A DNA stretch of 64,000 nucleotides from JACRCT01 sp049841135. GTDB taxonomy: Bacteria > Myxococcota > Myxococcia > Myxococcales > UBA5297. The stretch is taken from contig JASGHK010000004.1 of NCBI GenBank assembly GCA_049841135.1, positions 2,108,001-2,172,000 on the forward strand. The letters are read 5' to 3'. Both the position numbers and the translations under genes were made by a program. The notes beneath the pieces were generated by a model that saw nothing but the letters and a program-made list of their open reading frames with translations, searched no databases and had not been told where the DNA came from. This document shows positions 43,910 through 52,855 of this stretch, one piece after another (the first letter of the stretch is position 1; each line of letters opens with the position of its first letter).

Positions 43910-44503
43910 GTGTCTGACGTCGTCCGCATGGCGCAGTTCGTTCCGTCCACCGAGGCCGAAGGGCCCGGGCGACGATTCGCGCTCTGGGTCCAGGGCTGCC
44001 CGCTGCGCTGCCCCGGCTGCTGCAACCCCGAGATGCTCGCCTTCGAGGGCGGGTCGGAGTGGGCGATCGAGGCCCTCGCGGACCGCATCCTGGCGACGCC
44101 CGGCATCGAGGGCCTCACGCTCCTCGGCGGCGAGCCGGTAGCGCAGGCGGACGCGCTCGCGCAGCTGTGCCGGCGCGTCCGTGCCGACGCCGCCCGCCGT
44201 CTCTCGGTCGTCCTCTTCAGCGGCTATACGCTCGCGGAGCTCCGGGCGATGGGGCCCGAAGTCCAGGACCTCCTCGCCCAGACCGACCTGCTGGTCGACG
44301 GGCGCTTCGACCGCTCGCAGCCAGAGACCCGGCGCCGCTGGGTAGGCTCCGCGAACCAGGAGCTGCACTTCCTCTCCAGCCGCTACTCGCCCGACGATCC
44401 AGCCTTTGCGGCGCCGAACACCGTGGAGATCCGATTCTCCAAAGGCGCTCTGGACGTCAACGGCTGGCCCGCGCTCGCCGCCGCGCTGCGAGGCCCGCGA
44501 TGA
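43910..44503 (+). CDS. NrdG/PFL-activase-like radical SAM protein
   Basis: Product of 197 residues starting at GTG 43910. The radical SAM cluster motif is compact, CPLRCPGCC (Cx3Cx2C) near residue 25, preceded by GRRFALWVQG and followed by GLTLLGGEPVAQADAL. This is the short single-cluster architecture of NrdG and other activating enzymes that generate glycyl radicals. No glycyl-radical enzyme gene lies nearby; instead the gene opens the FtsH/MoxR cluster and overlaps the next gene (ATGA). Related clusters in other genomes carry similar 4Fe-4S proteins, but its substrate here is unknown. Confidence 0.85.
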   Translation: MSDVVRMAQFVPSTEAEGPGRRFALWVQGCPLRCPGCCNPEMLAFEGGSEWAIEALADRILATPGIEGLTLLGGEPVAQADALAQLCRRVRADAARRLSVVLFSGYTLAELRAMGPEVQDLLAQTDLLVDGRFDRSQPETRRRWVGSANQELHFLSSRYSPDDPAFAAPNTVEIRFSKGALDVNGWPALAAALRGPR

Positions 44504-45627
44504 GCGTCGTCGCCGCCTCCGAAGCCGAGCTGCTGGCCATCGCGCGCGCGCTGGTCGGCGAGTTGGAGGTCGAGGCCATCGAGCCCATCGTCCGCACGCG
44601 CCGGACGCTCGCGCCCAAGCAAGGCCCCACTTCGATGCGCCTGCTCGAGCACACGCTCGCCGCGGGCTCGGTCCTCCAGCTCGCACGCCGAGGCGGCTGG
44701 CGGAGCAAGCGCCATCTCGCCGGTATCCAGGTCGTCTCCGGCCGCTTCTGGGAGCTTCACCCCGACACGCCGCTCGCCTTCAGCGACGCCAGCATCAAGA
44801 TTCTGCGTTGGATCCACGAGCACCCGATGGCGCTCGACGACCTGCCGGCGATCCCGAGCAAGGCCCCGCTGACGCCGGCCGACGAGCTGGTCGCCTATCT
44901 CGCCTGCGACCTGCTCGTGAAGGCGGGTTGCGCCTCGGCCATCAGCCGCGCCGGCATCTTCGGCCGCTCCGCCCTGTGCTGGCTGGGCTTCCCGCTGGAG
45001 GTGCGCGGGACCAAGGCCGCATCCCACCTGCCGCCCGAAGCCAGGCGCTTTGCCGAGTTCCTCGCCGGGCCGTCGGCGCCGCTCGTCGAGGCGCTCCAGG
45101 ACGACCTGCGGCGGCGCTGGGTCGCCGTCGAGCGCGGCAAGACGAAGGTCCGCGACTGCGCCACCCTCGCGGAGATCGGCCGGACACAGAAGGTGCTCCT
45201 CGACGCCTGGCTCGACGCGCTCCAGCAGGCGGGCCGCCAGGACCTGGCCCTCTTCCTCGTCGACGCGGCCGTGCAGCTCTTGCCCCCCGGCGTCACCAGC
45301 CGCCACTTCGTCGGCACAGTTGACCCGCGCGCGCCGCTGGGCGACCGCAACGAGGCGCGGCGCTCCGCAGGCATGTTCCTGCGCGCGCTGCTGCGCATCG
45401 GCCAGTGGGTCGAGCAGTGGCGGACGACGCCGTTCTTCGAGGACACCCACGCCTCGGCGCAGATGCTGCTCGGCGCCTTCGAGCCGCTGGGCGACGCGGG
45501 CCTGCAGCGGGCCCAGACGGTGCTTCACGAGCTGGAGACCTTGGACGCGGGCGCCCATGCGCCCCCCGCCGGACCGCCACCGCAAGGAGCGGGGACGCCG
45601 GCCGCTACCTCAGGGAGTCGAACGTGA
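44500..45627 (+). CDS. FtsH/MoxR cluster protein of unknown function
   Basis: Product of 375 residues, soluble. It is mainly helical with many Trp-containing segments (SGRFWELHPDTPLAFSDASIKILRWIHEHPM, then LAYLACDLLVKAG-type helices, and EARRSAGMFLRALLRIGQWVEQWRTTPFFED). No known domain is recognised from memory. Translation is coupled on both sides: its start overlaps the radical SAM stop (ATGA), and its stop overlaps the next GTG (GTGA). That tight packing suggests a stoichiometric component of the same system. It is probably one of the accessory X-type domains described for FtsH-vWA-MoxR ternary systems; this is inferred from position. Confidence 0.7.
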   Translation: MSVVAASEAELLAIARALVGELEVEAIEPIVRTRRTLAPKQGPTSMRLLEHTLAAGSVLQLARRGGWRSKRHLAGIQVVSGRFWELHPDTPLAFSDASIKILRWIHEHPMALDDLPAIPSKAPLTPADELVAYLACDLLVKAGCASAISRAGIFGRSALCWLGFPLEVRGTKAASHLPPEARRFAEFLAGPSAPLVEALQDDLRRRWVAVERGKTKVRDCATLAEIGRTQKVLLDAWLDALQQAGRQDLALFLVDAAVQLLPPGVTSRHFVGTVDPRAPLGDRNEARRSAGMFLRALLRIGQWVEQWRTTPFFEDTHASAQMLLGAFEPLGDAGLQRAQTVLHELETLDAGAHAPPAGPPPQGAGTPAATSGSRT

Positions 45628-46184
45628 GCCGCGCCTACCGCATCTCCGTCTCCGAGTCCGTCCGCCGCCACGTGCGCGTCGAGGACGGTGTCTGCACCTC
45701 GCTCGAGCTGCTCGAGGTCCTCCCGAAGGAGAACATGGCCGACCTCTTGGCCAAGGAGCTCGAGGGCCGCGGCTTCAAGCGCGACGGCGACAAGGCGGTC
45801 CGCACCGAGAAGGACGGCGTCCGGATCGAGGTGGACCTCAAGGACGGCTCCATCAAGGTCAAGCTGGCGCAGGAGGCCGACCTCGAGTCCAAGGTCGAGC
45901 GCACGCAGGCGGTCAACGAGATCACCGAGAAGGCGCGGGAGGCGCTGCGCGACACGGCCCGGAACGCCGCCGAGCAGGAGGTCGACGACAAGCGCGAGCG
46001 CCTGCGCAGCCAGGTCACCGCCCGGCTCGAGAAGCGCCTGGCCGACCTTCAACAGGAGATCGACCAGATCAGCCAGCGGGTCACCGCCGAGGCTCTCAAG
46101 GTCCGCGCCTCGCAGCTCGGCGAGATCGAGGAGATCACCGAGGACCCGCAGTCGGGCTCGCTGACCATCAAGGTTCGGACCTGA
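45624..46184 (+). CDS. Small cluster protein with beta-rich head and coiled coil
   Basis: Starts at GTG 45624, overlapping the previous stop. The product has 186 residues. The head (YRISVSESVRRHVRVEDG, then LLEVLPKENMADLLAKELEGRGFKRDGDKAVRTEKDGVRIEVDL) looks like a small alpha/beta domain. Residues about 85-160 are strongly charged heptad-like helix (NEITEKAREALRDTARNAAEQ, then RLEKRLADLQQEIDQISQRV), a likely coiled coil. The end (SGSLTIKVRT) is a strand. It may act as an assembly or adaptor subunit of the FtsH/MoxR machine. It is followed directly by the toxin-antitoxin pair. Confidence 0.75.
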   Translation: MSRAYRISVSESVRRHVRVEDGVCTSLELLEVLPKENMADLLAKELEGRGFKRDGDKAVRTEKDGVRIEVDLKDGSIKVKLAQEADLESKVERTQAVNEITEKAREALRDTARNAAEQEVDDKRERLRSQVTARLEKRLADLQQEIDQISQRVTAEALKVRASQLGEIEEITEDPQSGSLTIKVRT

Positions 46185-46201
46185 CCCCGCTCTCACGACT
46201 G

Positions 46202-46248
46202 ATGTGGGCGATTGCTCCACATGAATCCTCCACATAGACTTTCCACAT
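46202..46248 (+). promoter_or_regulatory. Operator repeats of the toxin-antitoxin pair
   Basis: CCACAT occurs at 46217, 46230 and 46243, exactly 13 bases apart, and the reverse complement ATGTGG lies at 46202-46207. The third copy runs into the antitoxin start codon. Evenly spaced short repeats are typical sites for ribbon-helix-helix antitoxins, so autoregulation is likely. Confidence 0.65.
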
Positions 46249-46474
46249 GAAGGCGATTCAATTCACCATCGACGAGCCTCTTCTGCGGGCGTTCGACCAG
46301 GACGCGGAAGTCCGCGCCAAGGGCCGCTCGGCCGTCCTTCGCCGCATCCTGTCCGACTACCTCTCGAAGAGCCGCAAGGCGTCCATCAGCGAGGCGTACC
46401 GCCGTGGATACGGCAAGGCTGGCGCCAAGGAGCTCGAAGACTGGGCGGGCGAGGGCTCATGGCCGGAAGAGTGA
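46247..46474 (+). CDS. Ribbon-helix-helix antitoxin
   Basis: Product of 75 residues. The N-terminus is an RHH DNA-binding fold: strand KAIQFTIDEPLLRAFDQ, then helices around RSAVLRRILSDYLSKS. The C-terminal part (EAYRRGYGKAGAKELEDWAGEGSWPEE) is acidic and would wrap the toxin. It overlaps the toxin gene by 16 bases, the usual order for MazEF-like pairs. The start codon lies inside the last CCACAT operator repeat. It sits between two genes of the FtsH/MoxR cluster in the same orientation. Confidence 0.88.
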   Translation: MKAIQFTIDEPLLRAFDQDAEVRAKGRSAVLRRILSDYLSKSRKASISEAYRRGYGKAGAKELEDWAGEGSWPEE

Positions 46475-46791
46475 GCCGCGGCGACGTCTGGATGTACGAG
46501 TTCCGCAAGCCCGACAAGCTGCGCCCGGTCGTGGTGGTGAGCCGCGAGGACGCCATCGGAGTGCTCCACACGGTGATGATCGCGCCCGTGACTTCGACGA
46601 TTCGGGGTCTCCCGAGCGAAGTCGTCATCGGCGTCGACGAGGGACTCAAGCACCCGTCGGCCATCAACTTCGACCACATCCAGACCGTCGAGCAGAGCCG
46701 CCTTACCCGCCATTTGGGGCAGGTGAAGGGCAAGGGGCTGGCGGCTATGTGCCGGGCGCTTGCGGTCGCGTTTGGGTGCGAAGGCGCCTAG
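46459..46791 (+). CDS. MazF/PemK-family toxin endoribonuclease
   Basis: Product of 110 residues, normal for the family, which cleaves mRNA at short motifs. Signatures are RGDVWMYEFRKPDKLRPVVVVSR at the start, VMIAPVTSTIRGLPSEVVI (Thr and Arg of the active region), and SAINFDHIQTVEQSRL. The catalytic Arg and Ser/Thr positions appear intact, so the toxin is probably active. Translation is coupled to the antitoxin by the overlap. The FtsH-like gene starts 34 bases after the toxin stop. Confidence 0.93.
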   Translation: MAGRVSRGDVWMYEFRKPDKLRPVVVVSREDAIGVLHTVMIAPVTSTIRGLPSEVVIGVDEGLKHPSAINFDHIQTVEQSRLTRHLGQVKGKGLAAMCRALAVAFGCEGA

Positions 46792-46825
46792 CTCCGGCCC
46801 GGTTGCCGAGGGATACTCCGCGGCC

Positions 46826-48939
46826 GTGACTGCGCTCATTCCCGAAGACCGAGCTCGCTACCGAGCTTCTCCCCGTTCACCGCCGTCGAGGCCGCCTACC
46901 CGGCCGAGCTCTCCCGCGCCCACGAGGCGCTGATGCGCGGGCTGCCGGTGATGATCGAGTGCGACAAGGAGCTCACGCCCTACTTCTACCGCTGCCTGCG
47001 CGACCGTCTGTCCAAGGACAAGCGCCAGTGCGTCTACCTGGACGGCCGCATCCCGCCGGAGCAGCAGGGCCCGATGGGGCCGCAGGGGCTCATCGCCACG
47101 ATGATCGCCCAGCTGCGCAACGTGGTGCGCGGCTCGGTCGAGGCGCGCATCGTCGTGCTGCCGCACCTGGACCTCCTGACCTCCGCCAGCGGCGGGCTCA
47201 CCGCCGAGGCGCGCGAGGTCATCCCGCTGCTCTATGAGAACCCGGAGATGCTGTGGCTCGGCTTCCGGGACCCGTCCTTCCCGGTGCCGCGCGTCATCGA
47301 GAACCTCTTCCCCCACAAGGAGAGCATTCTCGGCGTCGGGCGCGAGCGGCTGCGCTACCTCGTCACCCAGCGCGAGGCGCGCAAGTTCGGCAAGGGCTTC
47401 AACCCCTACCTGCTCTACAAGCACGTCTCCGGCGTGAACGCGGTCCGCCTGCGCCGCCTCTTGGGCTCGGTGACCGGCGAGGACTACCCGGTCGATCCGA
47501 AGGGGGCGCTGCGCCAGCTGCGTCAGGCCACCATCGCCGGCAGCCTGTCGATGCCCGACCTCGACCTGCACAAGGACATCGGCGGCTACGGCCGGGTGAA
47601 GGAGCAGCTGCAGAAGGAGATCATCGACATCCTCGCCGCCAAGGACCAGCTCAGCGATCCCGAAGCGGTCAAGCGGATCGAGAACCTGCTGCCGCGCGGG
47701 ATGATCTTCTGGGGCCCGCCCGGCACCGGAAAGACGCTCTTCGCCAAGGCCATGGCCAGCGCGCTCGGGGCAGCCGTCAGCGTCGTCAGCGGCCCGGAGC
47801 TCAAGAGCCGCTGGGTGGGCGAGAGCGAGGAGAACCTCCGGCAGATCTTCGTGCGCGCCCGGCAGAGCGCCCCGGCGATCATCATCTTCGACGAGCTCGA
47901 CTCCTTCGCCTCGGCCCGCGGCACCTACACCGGCAGCGGCGTCGAGCACTCGATGGTCAACCAGCTGCTGACCGAGATGGACGGCTTCCGCAAGGAGGAG
48001 CTGGTCTTCGTGGTCGGCACGACCAACCTCGTGGAGATGCTCGACCCGGCGCTCTTGCGCCCCGGCCGCTTCGAGTTCCACCTGCAGATCCCCTACCCCA
48101 ACAACGAAGACCGCCGCGCCATCCTCGGCATCTACGACCAGAAGCTGGGGCTCAACCTCAGCGCCGAGGCGATGGACTACGCCGTCAAGCGCACCGCCGA
48201 CTACGTCGAGGGGACCACCAGCCGCTACTCCGGCGACCACCTGCAGGCCATCTGCCGCTCGCTCGCGCGCGACCGGCTGCGCAACAAGCTCGACGGCGTG
48301 CCGACCGAGATCCCCGAGCTCGAGAAGGCGATGACCAAGTACCTCGAGCGCCCGGAGCTCACCGCGGCCGAGGAGCTGGTCGTCGCCACCCACGAGTGCG
48401 GCCACGCGGTCGTGGCGCTCTTCTCGCCGCACTCGCCGCCGATCGAGCGGATCTCCATCCGCGGCGACCTGGCCGGCGCGCTTGGCTTCGTCCGCTACTC
48501 CGACCCCGCGCACCGCTACGTCGTCACCCGCGGACAACTTTTGGACAACATCGCCGTCCTCTTTGGCGGCCGTGAGGCCGAGCAGCTCTTCTGCGAGGAT
48601 CTCTCCATCGGCTCCGCCAGCGACCTGGAGCGCGCCACCGGCGTCGCCCGCTCGCTCGTGGAGCAGTTCGGCATGGGCGGCGACGAGCTGGGGGCGCGGC
48701 TCTTCGTCAACCCCGACCCGAACATCCCGCAGGCCCCGCTCTCCGAGAACGCCAAGACGCTGATGGAGCGCGAGGTGCGCGCCATCCTCGAGGCCCAACG
48801 CGCCCAGGCCCGGAAGATCCTGGACGAGAACCGCGCCATCGTCTTGGAGCTGCGCAAGCTGCTGCTGGAGAAGAAGGTGCTCGAGCGCAAGGCGTTTGCC
48901 CACCTGGCCGCGCCCGCGAAGAAGGCGGCAGGATCGTGA
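46826..48939 (+). CDS. Soluble FtsH-like AAA+ zinc metalloprotease
   Basis: ATP-dependent protease lacking the N-terminal membrane helices of FtsH. From internal ATG 46933 the product is 668 residues. AAA+ motifs are FWGPPGTGKTLFAKAMA (Walker A, about 258), AIIIFDELDSFAS (Walker B, about 316), VVGTTNLVEMLDPALLRPGRFE (sensor 1 and arginine fingers). The peptidase has HECGH (about 487) and the third ligand region GSASDLERATGVARSLVEQFGM, so zinc binding is intact. Protein-like sequence upstream (FSPFTAVEAAYPAELSRAHEAL) and GTG 46826 (VTALIPEDRARYR) suggest a longer gene of about 704 residues broken by a one-base loss near 46850-46870. The N-terminal 200 residues (ARIVVLPHLDLL) form an unassigned domain. 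Confidence 0.9.
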
Positions 48940-48956
48940 GAGAGGGACTCGACAGA

Positions 48957-49103
48957 CTGCCGGCGACTGAAGTCGCGCCTGACGTTTCCAAGCCCGCCTT
49001 CGCGGGCTCCAGCGTTTTGGATTTGGGCCAGTCCTTCTCTTCTGTCTGCACCCAGCCCGCGAAGGCGGGCTTTGCAAAACCAGGCGCGGCTTCAGCCGCC
49101 GGC
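48957..49103. repeat. Dispersed repeat B, two inverted copies
   Basis: Plus copy 48957-49008 (CTGCCGGCGACTGAAGTCGC, then GCCTGACGTT and AAGCCCGCCTTCGCGGGCT). Minus copy 49054-49103 (AGCCCGCGAAGGCGGGCTTT, then CCAGGCGCGGCTTCAGCC). Each carries an internal CCCGC/GCGGG hairpin. Together they form a large inverted repeat between the FtsH-like gene and 49171. A third copy is at 53927. Confidence 0.8.
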
Positions 49104-49170
49104 TGCGCCCGTTGCCTCGGTCCTCAATCCTTGCTCGTCTCTGCCTCCCAGCTGCCTTGAGCTCCTCGCC

Positions 49171-49434
49171 ATGCCCCACGTGACCATCCGCCTCCAGGTC
49201 GACCCGGTGACCCGCAAGAAGAACGTCATCATCAGCTATGAGAGCGACTCCGGCGCCCTGCCGCTCGAGCACGAGGACGAGCACCGCCGGCTCGTCGACA
49301 AGCTCATCGAAGGCGGCGCGCTCAAGGCCCAGGAGCTGGGCAAGATCGTCGTCGAGCGCCCGCAGGATGAGGCGCAGGGCCAATCGTCGCCGCAAGCCGA
49401 GCCGCAGCGCGAAGGGCTCACGAGCAAGTCCTGA
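49171..49434 (+). CDS. Small cluster protein (DUF2997-like)
   Basis: Product of 87 residues. It begins with two strands (HVTIRLQVDPVTRKKNVIISYES) and a helix (EHEDEHRRLVDKLIEGGALKAQELG), and ends with a disordered Gln/Pro/Ser tail. The pattern resembles the small DUF2997-type proteins found near AAA+ ATPases, but similarity is only at the level of shape and context. Its stop overlaps the next start (TGATG), so it is translated together with the 1,107-residue protein. Confidence 0.65.
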   Translation: MPHVTIRLQVDPVTRKKNVIISYESDSGALPLEHEDEHRRLVDKLIEGGALKAQELGKIVVERPQDEAQGQSSPQAEPQREGLTSKS

Positions 49435-52400
49435 TGAAGTCCCTCCACTTCGAGAACGACGGGGCGCTCCAGCTCGCCCTGACCACCGGCCTGGTACCCG
49501 AGGATCTCGCCGGCTCGCCCGCCGGCGTGCTCCGCGACGGCGACGGCAAGCTCGTGGTCTTCCCCAGCGAATCCATCAAGCGGGCGGCCGAGCTCAAGCT
49601 CGCCGCGGCCGGCGTCAGCTTCGTCAAGGAGTCCCGCGAGCCGACGCGCCAGGTCGGGTGCTGGGCGCAGATCCTGCTGCCCCGCCGCACCGGCTCCGAG
49701 CCGGAGAAGGGCCCGGTGCTCTTCGTCGTGCCGGAGGGCGATTCGGTCCTCAAGCTGGGCGCCGAGATGCTGCGCCTGGGCTGCGACCGCCAGGACTTCT
49801 GCATCGTCCCCAGCGGCGGGCCGTGCCTGCTGCGCGCCATCGACCCGCCCTACTTCACCCTCGCCTCCATCCTCGATGGCTCTCGACGCCTCCAGGCTTT
49901 CGTCCCCACCCCGCCCGGCCAGGACAAGGTCTGGACCGAGCTCGGCCACTCGCACCCGCTCGCCGACTCGCTCAAGGCGCCGGAGTGCCGGCTGCTGCTC
50001 GTCGGCAGCGATGGCTCGTGGCGGGAAGTCGCCGACGGCCCCTGGACCAACCTCTACTCGGTGCTCGAGCTGCAGGTGCCCGGCGCGCCGCACCACCATG
50101 AGAAGCAGCCCGTCCCGCCGCGGCTGCAGGTCCGCCTGCGGCTGGCCAAGGCGTCGCGCAACGAGCCCACCGCGCTCTTCGTGCTGCGCCAGAACGCGGT
50201 CGAGCAGGTCGACACGCTGGTGCGCGGCTGCTCCGACGAGCTCGTCCAGCGCCTGCTGTTCGCGGCCACGGGCGACCCGAAGAACCCGACGATCATCCTG
50301 CGCGCCCGCCCGGGCCGGCAGGCGCCGCCCGAGCTGCAGCTGAACGGCGAGGCCTACGTCCCGCTGCTCGCCACCGGGCAGCTCTTCATCCCCCGCGACG
50401 CCTCGCTCGAGCCGCCGCTGCGCAAGGAGAAGGTCCGCGACCTGCTCGCGCCCGGCACCGACGAGAATCGCCTGGCTGGCCCCTACCGGCCCGTCCGGCC
50501 GGGACAGGACGACGACCGACGATGGCTTCCGGGTCGAGCGGATCGCCGAGGCGGCCTTCTCCCCGCTCTCGGACTGGGTCGAGTACCTCGTCCACGCGAC
50601 GCCGGTCCTCGAGTCCTGGGTGAAGCGCGCGACCTTCGACTTCGGCTTCTACGAGTCCACCGGGCTCGAGTGGGCCGACGGCCCGCGCCGCCCCGAGAAG
50701 GAGGAGCGCGAGGAGCGGGCGCCTCGCCGCGAGCGCTCGCGCGGCACGCGTGAGGCCGAGCCCGCTCCCGCGCCCAAGGCCGCGCCGGCTCCGGCCGCCA
50801 AACCGGCCGCCGCCGCCCCCGCCGAGGAGTACCGCCTTCAGCCCACCGGCGAGGAGGAGCAGTCGCTCCACGCGCTGGAGAAGCAGTTCGTGGAGATGGA
50901 CGTTCCGGCGGACCACCCGTCCCGCTCGAGCCTCTGGTCGCAGATGGCCTCGCTGCACGCGCGCCTGAGCCGCGGCGCCGACGCCGGCCTGTGCTGGACC
51001 CGCTCCTTCTGGGAGCTGGGCGCCGCCGAGGCCGCGCCGCACGTCGACCGCTGGGCCAAGGGCGAATCCTTCCTCGCCACCCGCTCGGCCGACCCCGCCG
51101 CCGCCCTGCGCACCCTACTCGGGGTCAAGGCCGCCACCCGCGACCAGACCCGGGCCATGGCCTCGTTGGTCACGCTCGCGGCGCAGGACCCCTCGGCCTT
51201 CGTCGTCGACCCGCACGCCGCGCAGGTCTGGCTTGACGCCAACGACGACAACCTCGACGTCCGCTCGCTCTGGCTGGCGCGGGTCTCGCTCTCCCGGCTC
51301 GTCGGCGGCGACCGCCTCGGCCTCTCCCGCACGCGCGACCGGATCCTCTCGCGGCTGCACCGCGGCCTCTCGCTCGAGCGCGACGTGCCGACCTTCCTGC
51401 GCTTCCTGGGCCAGGGCACGCAGACCCCGCTGGGCTCCATCGGCCGCGGCGACGGCGCGATGCGGCTGGTCACGGTGCTGGGCGACCTGCTCGACCGCTT
51501 CGAGCGCACCGACCGCAAGCGCTCCCCGGTCGAGGCCCCGCCGATGCTCACCCGGGCCTACGTGCTCTTCGTCTTCGCCTACGGCTTCGCACGGCTGGGC
51601 GCGGCCGACCGCGCGCGCTCCTTGCGCTCGACCGCCTCTGGCCTCCTGCCGGGCGGCGAGCCCATCCACGGCTTCCTCTCCCGGGCCTTCGGTGCGCGCG
51701 TCGACTGCGCGCTCGAAGGGCTGCCGGTGGAGACGCCGCTGCCGCCGCCCATCCAGGCCGAGCTGAACAAGCTGGAGAAGTTCCTGCGCTACAAGGTCGA
51801 CCGGCTGCGCCAGGCCTCGACGGTGCTCGAGCCGCAGGAGCGCCTCGACCCGGTCCAGGCCTTCCAGCGCGGCGACAAGGACCCGCGCGGCGAGGAGTTC
51901 GCGGCGCTGCGCGGCATGACCGACCCGGGCCAGCTGGGCGTCGAGCTGGAGAAGCTGATGAAGGTGGCGCTGGCCGAGGCGACCAGGCCCGAGGACAGCG
52001 CCCGGCTCTTCGACGGGATCATGGACTTCTTCCCCATGCTCCCCGAGGCGCAGGCGCTGCCGCGGCTGCAGTCGCTCTTGGGCGGCATGGACGACATCGA
52101 GCCGGTGCGGCGCATCAGCCTGCTCGAGGAGGCGCTGATGTTGGCCGGCTACTTCGGCCGCGCCGAGCTCGTCCGGCAGATCGTCGGGACCATCGAGAAG
52201 CTCCTGGGCGGCCTGACCCCGGAGAGCGCCAACGAGGTCGGCGGCATCATCGGCCGCTGCCTGCGCAGCCTGCGACGGGTCGGCCTGCGCAACGAGGCCG
52301 GACACCTGCTCGACGCAGTGGCGGCCATCGTCACCGGCACCGGCCCCAAGGCGCTCTCGGCGCGGCTCAACCTCGCGAGCGGCCAGGCGTACCTGGGCCG

Positions 52401-52758
52401 GCTGGACCAGGCCATGCCCGAGTTCGACCGGGCGCACCGCGTGCTGCAAGCCAAGGATCTGCAGATGCCGGATCGGTTGGCGCTGACCCGCGCCTGCGCC
52501 GGCGCGCTCTCGCAGACGCCACAGGAGTACGCGGCGGCGGGCATCATGCGGCTCTCGGAGCAGCTCAAGACCATCACCGACAGCTTCAACACCAACAGCC
52601 ACTTCTGCCTGTCGGTGGTCGGCTTCATGGAGTCCTTGGTGCTGGGCCTGGCGAGCGAGGATCTAGCGCTGGGCGAGTTCGGGCGCCGCTGGCTGGACGA
52701 GGAGGAGTACCTCGTGCGGCGGCGGATCCAGCGCGAGAACGCGGAGGCGGCGGGCTAG
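49434..52758 (+). CDS. Large cluster protein with C-terminal helical repeats, frameshifted
   Basis: The frame from ATG 49434 breaks at GAATC (50466-50470). Deleting one A gives PGTDEIAWLAPTGPSGRDRT and a product of 1,107 residues ending at 52758. Residues 1-350 are beta-rich (QILLPRRTGSEPEKGPVLFVVPEG, CRLLLVGSDGSWREVADGP). A Glu/Arg then Ala/Pro-rich linker lies near 420-470. The second half is alpha-helical, TPR- or HEAT-like (SSLWSQMASLHARLSRGADAGLCW, LARVSLSRLVGGDRLGLSRTRDRI, LASGQAYLGRLDQAMPEFDRAHRVL). Its size and position between the small 87-residue protein and the MoxR gene suggest the scaffold of the system. No catalytic motif is seen. Confidence 0.78.
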
Positions 52759-52810
52759 AGGCAGGCCGGAAGGTCTGGCCTCTCTTGAAGGCATCTCGGT
52801 CGTGTCCTGG

Positions 52811-52831
52811 CCCCTCGACAAGCTCGGGGTG
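52811..52831 (+). repeat. Dispersed repeat C
   Basis: CCCTCGACAAGCTCGGGG core between the large cluster gene and MoxR. The same core occurs at 20105 and 59041. Confidence 0.7.
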
Positions 52832-52855
52832 CCGAAGCAGAGCAGAGAGGAATCC

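Noticed and set aside
1870..50470. Programmed ribosomal frameshifting as the cause of the GATTC breaks
   Set aside because: The genes are unrelated, the sites lack a slippery run, the motif lies on either strand (GATTC or GAATC), and products upstream of the break would be incomplete. Error at GATC is simpler.
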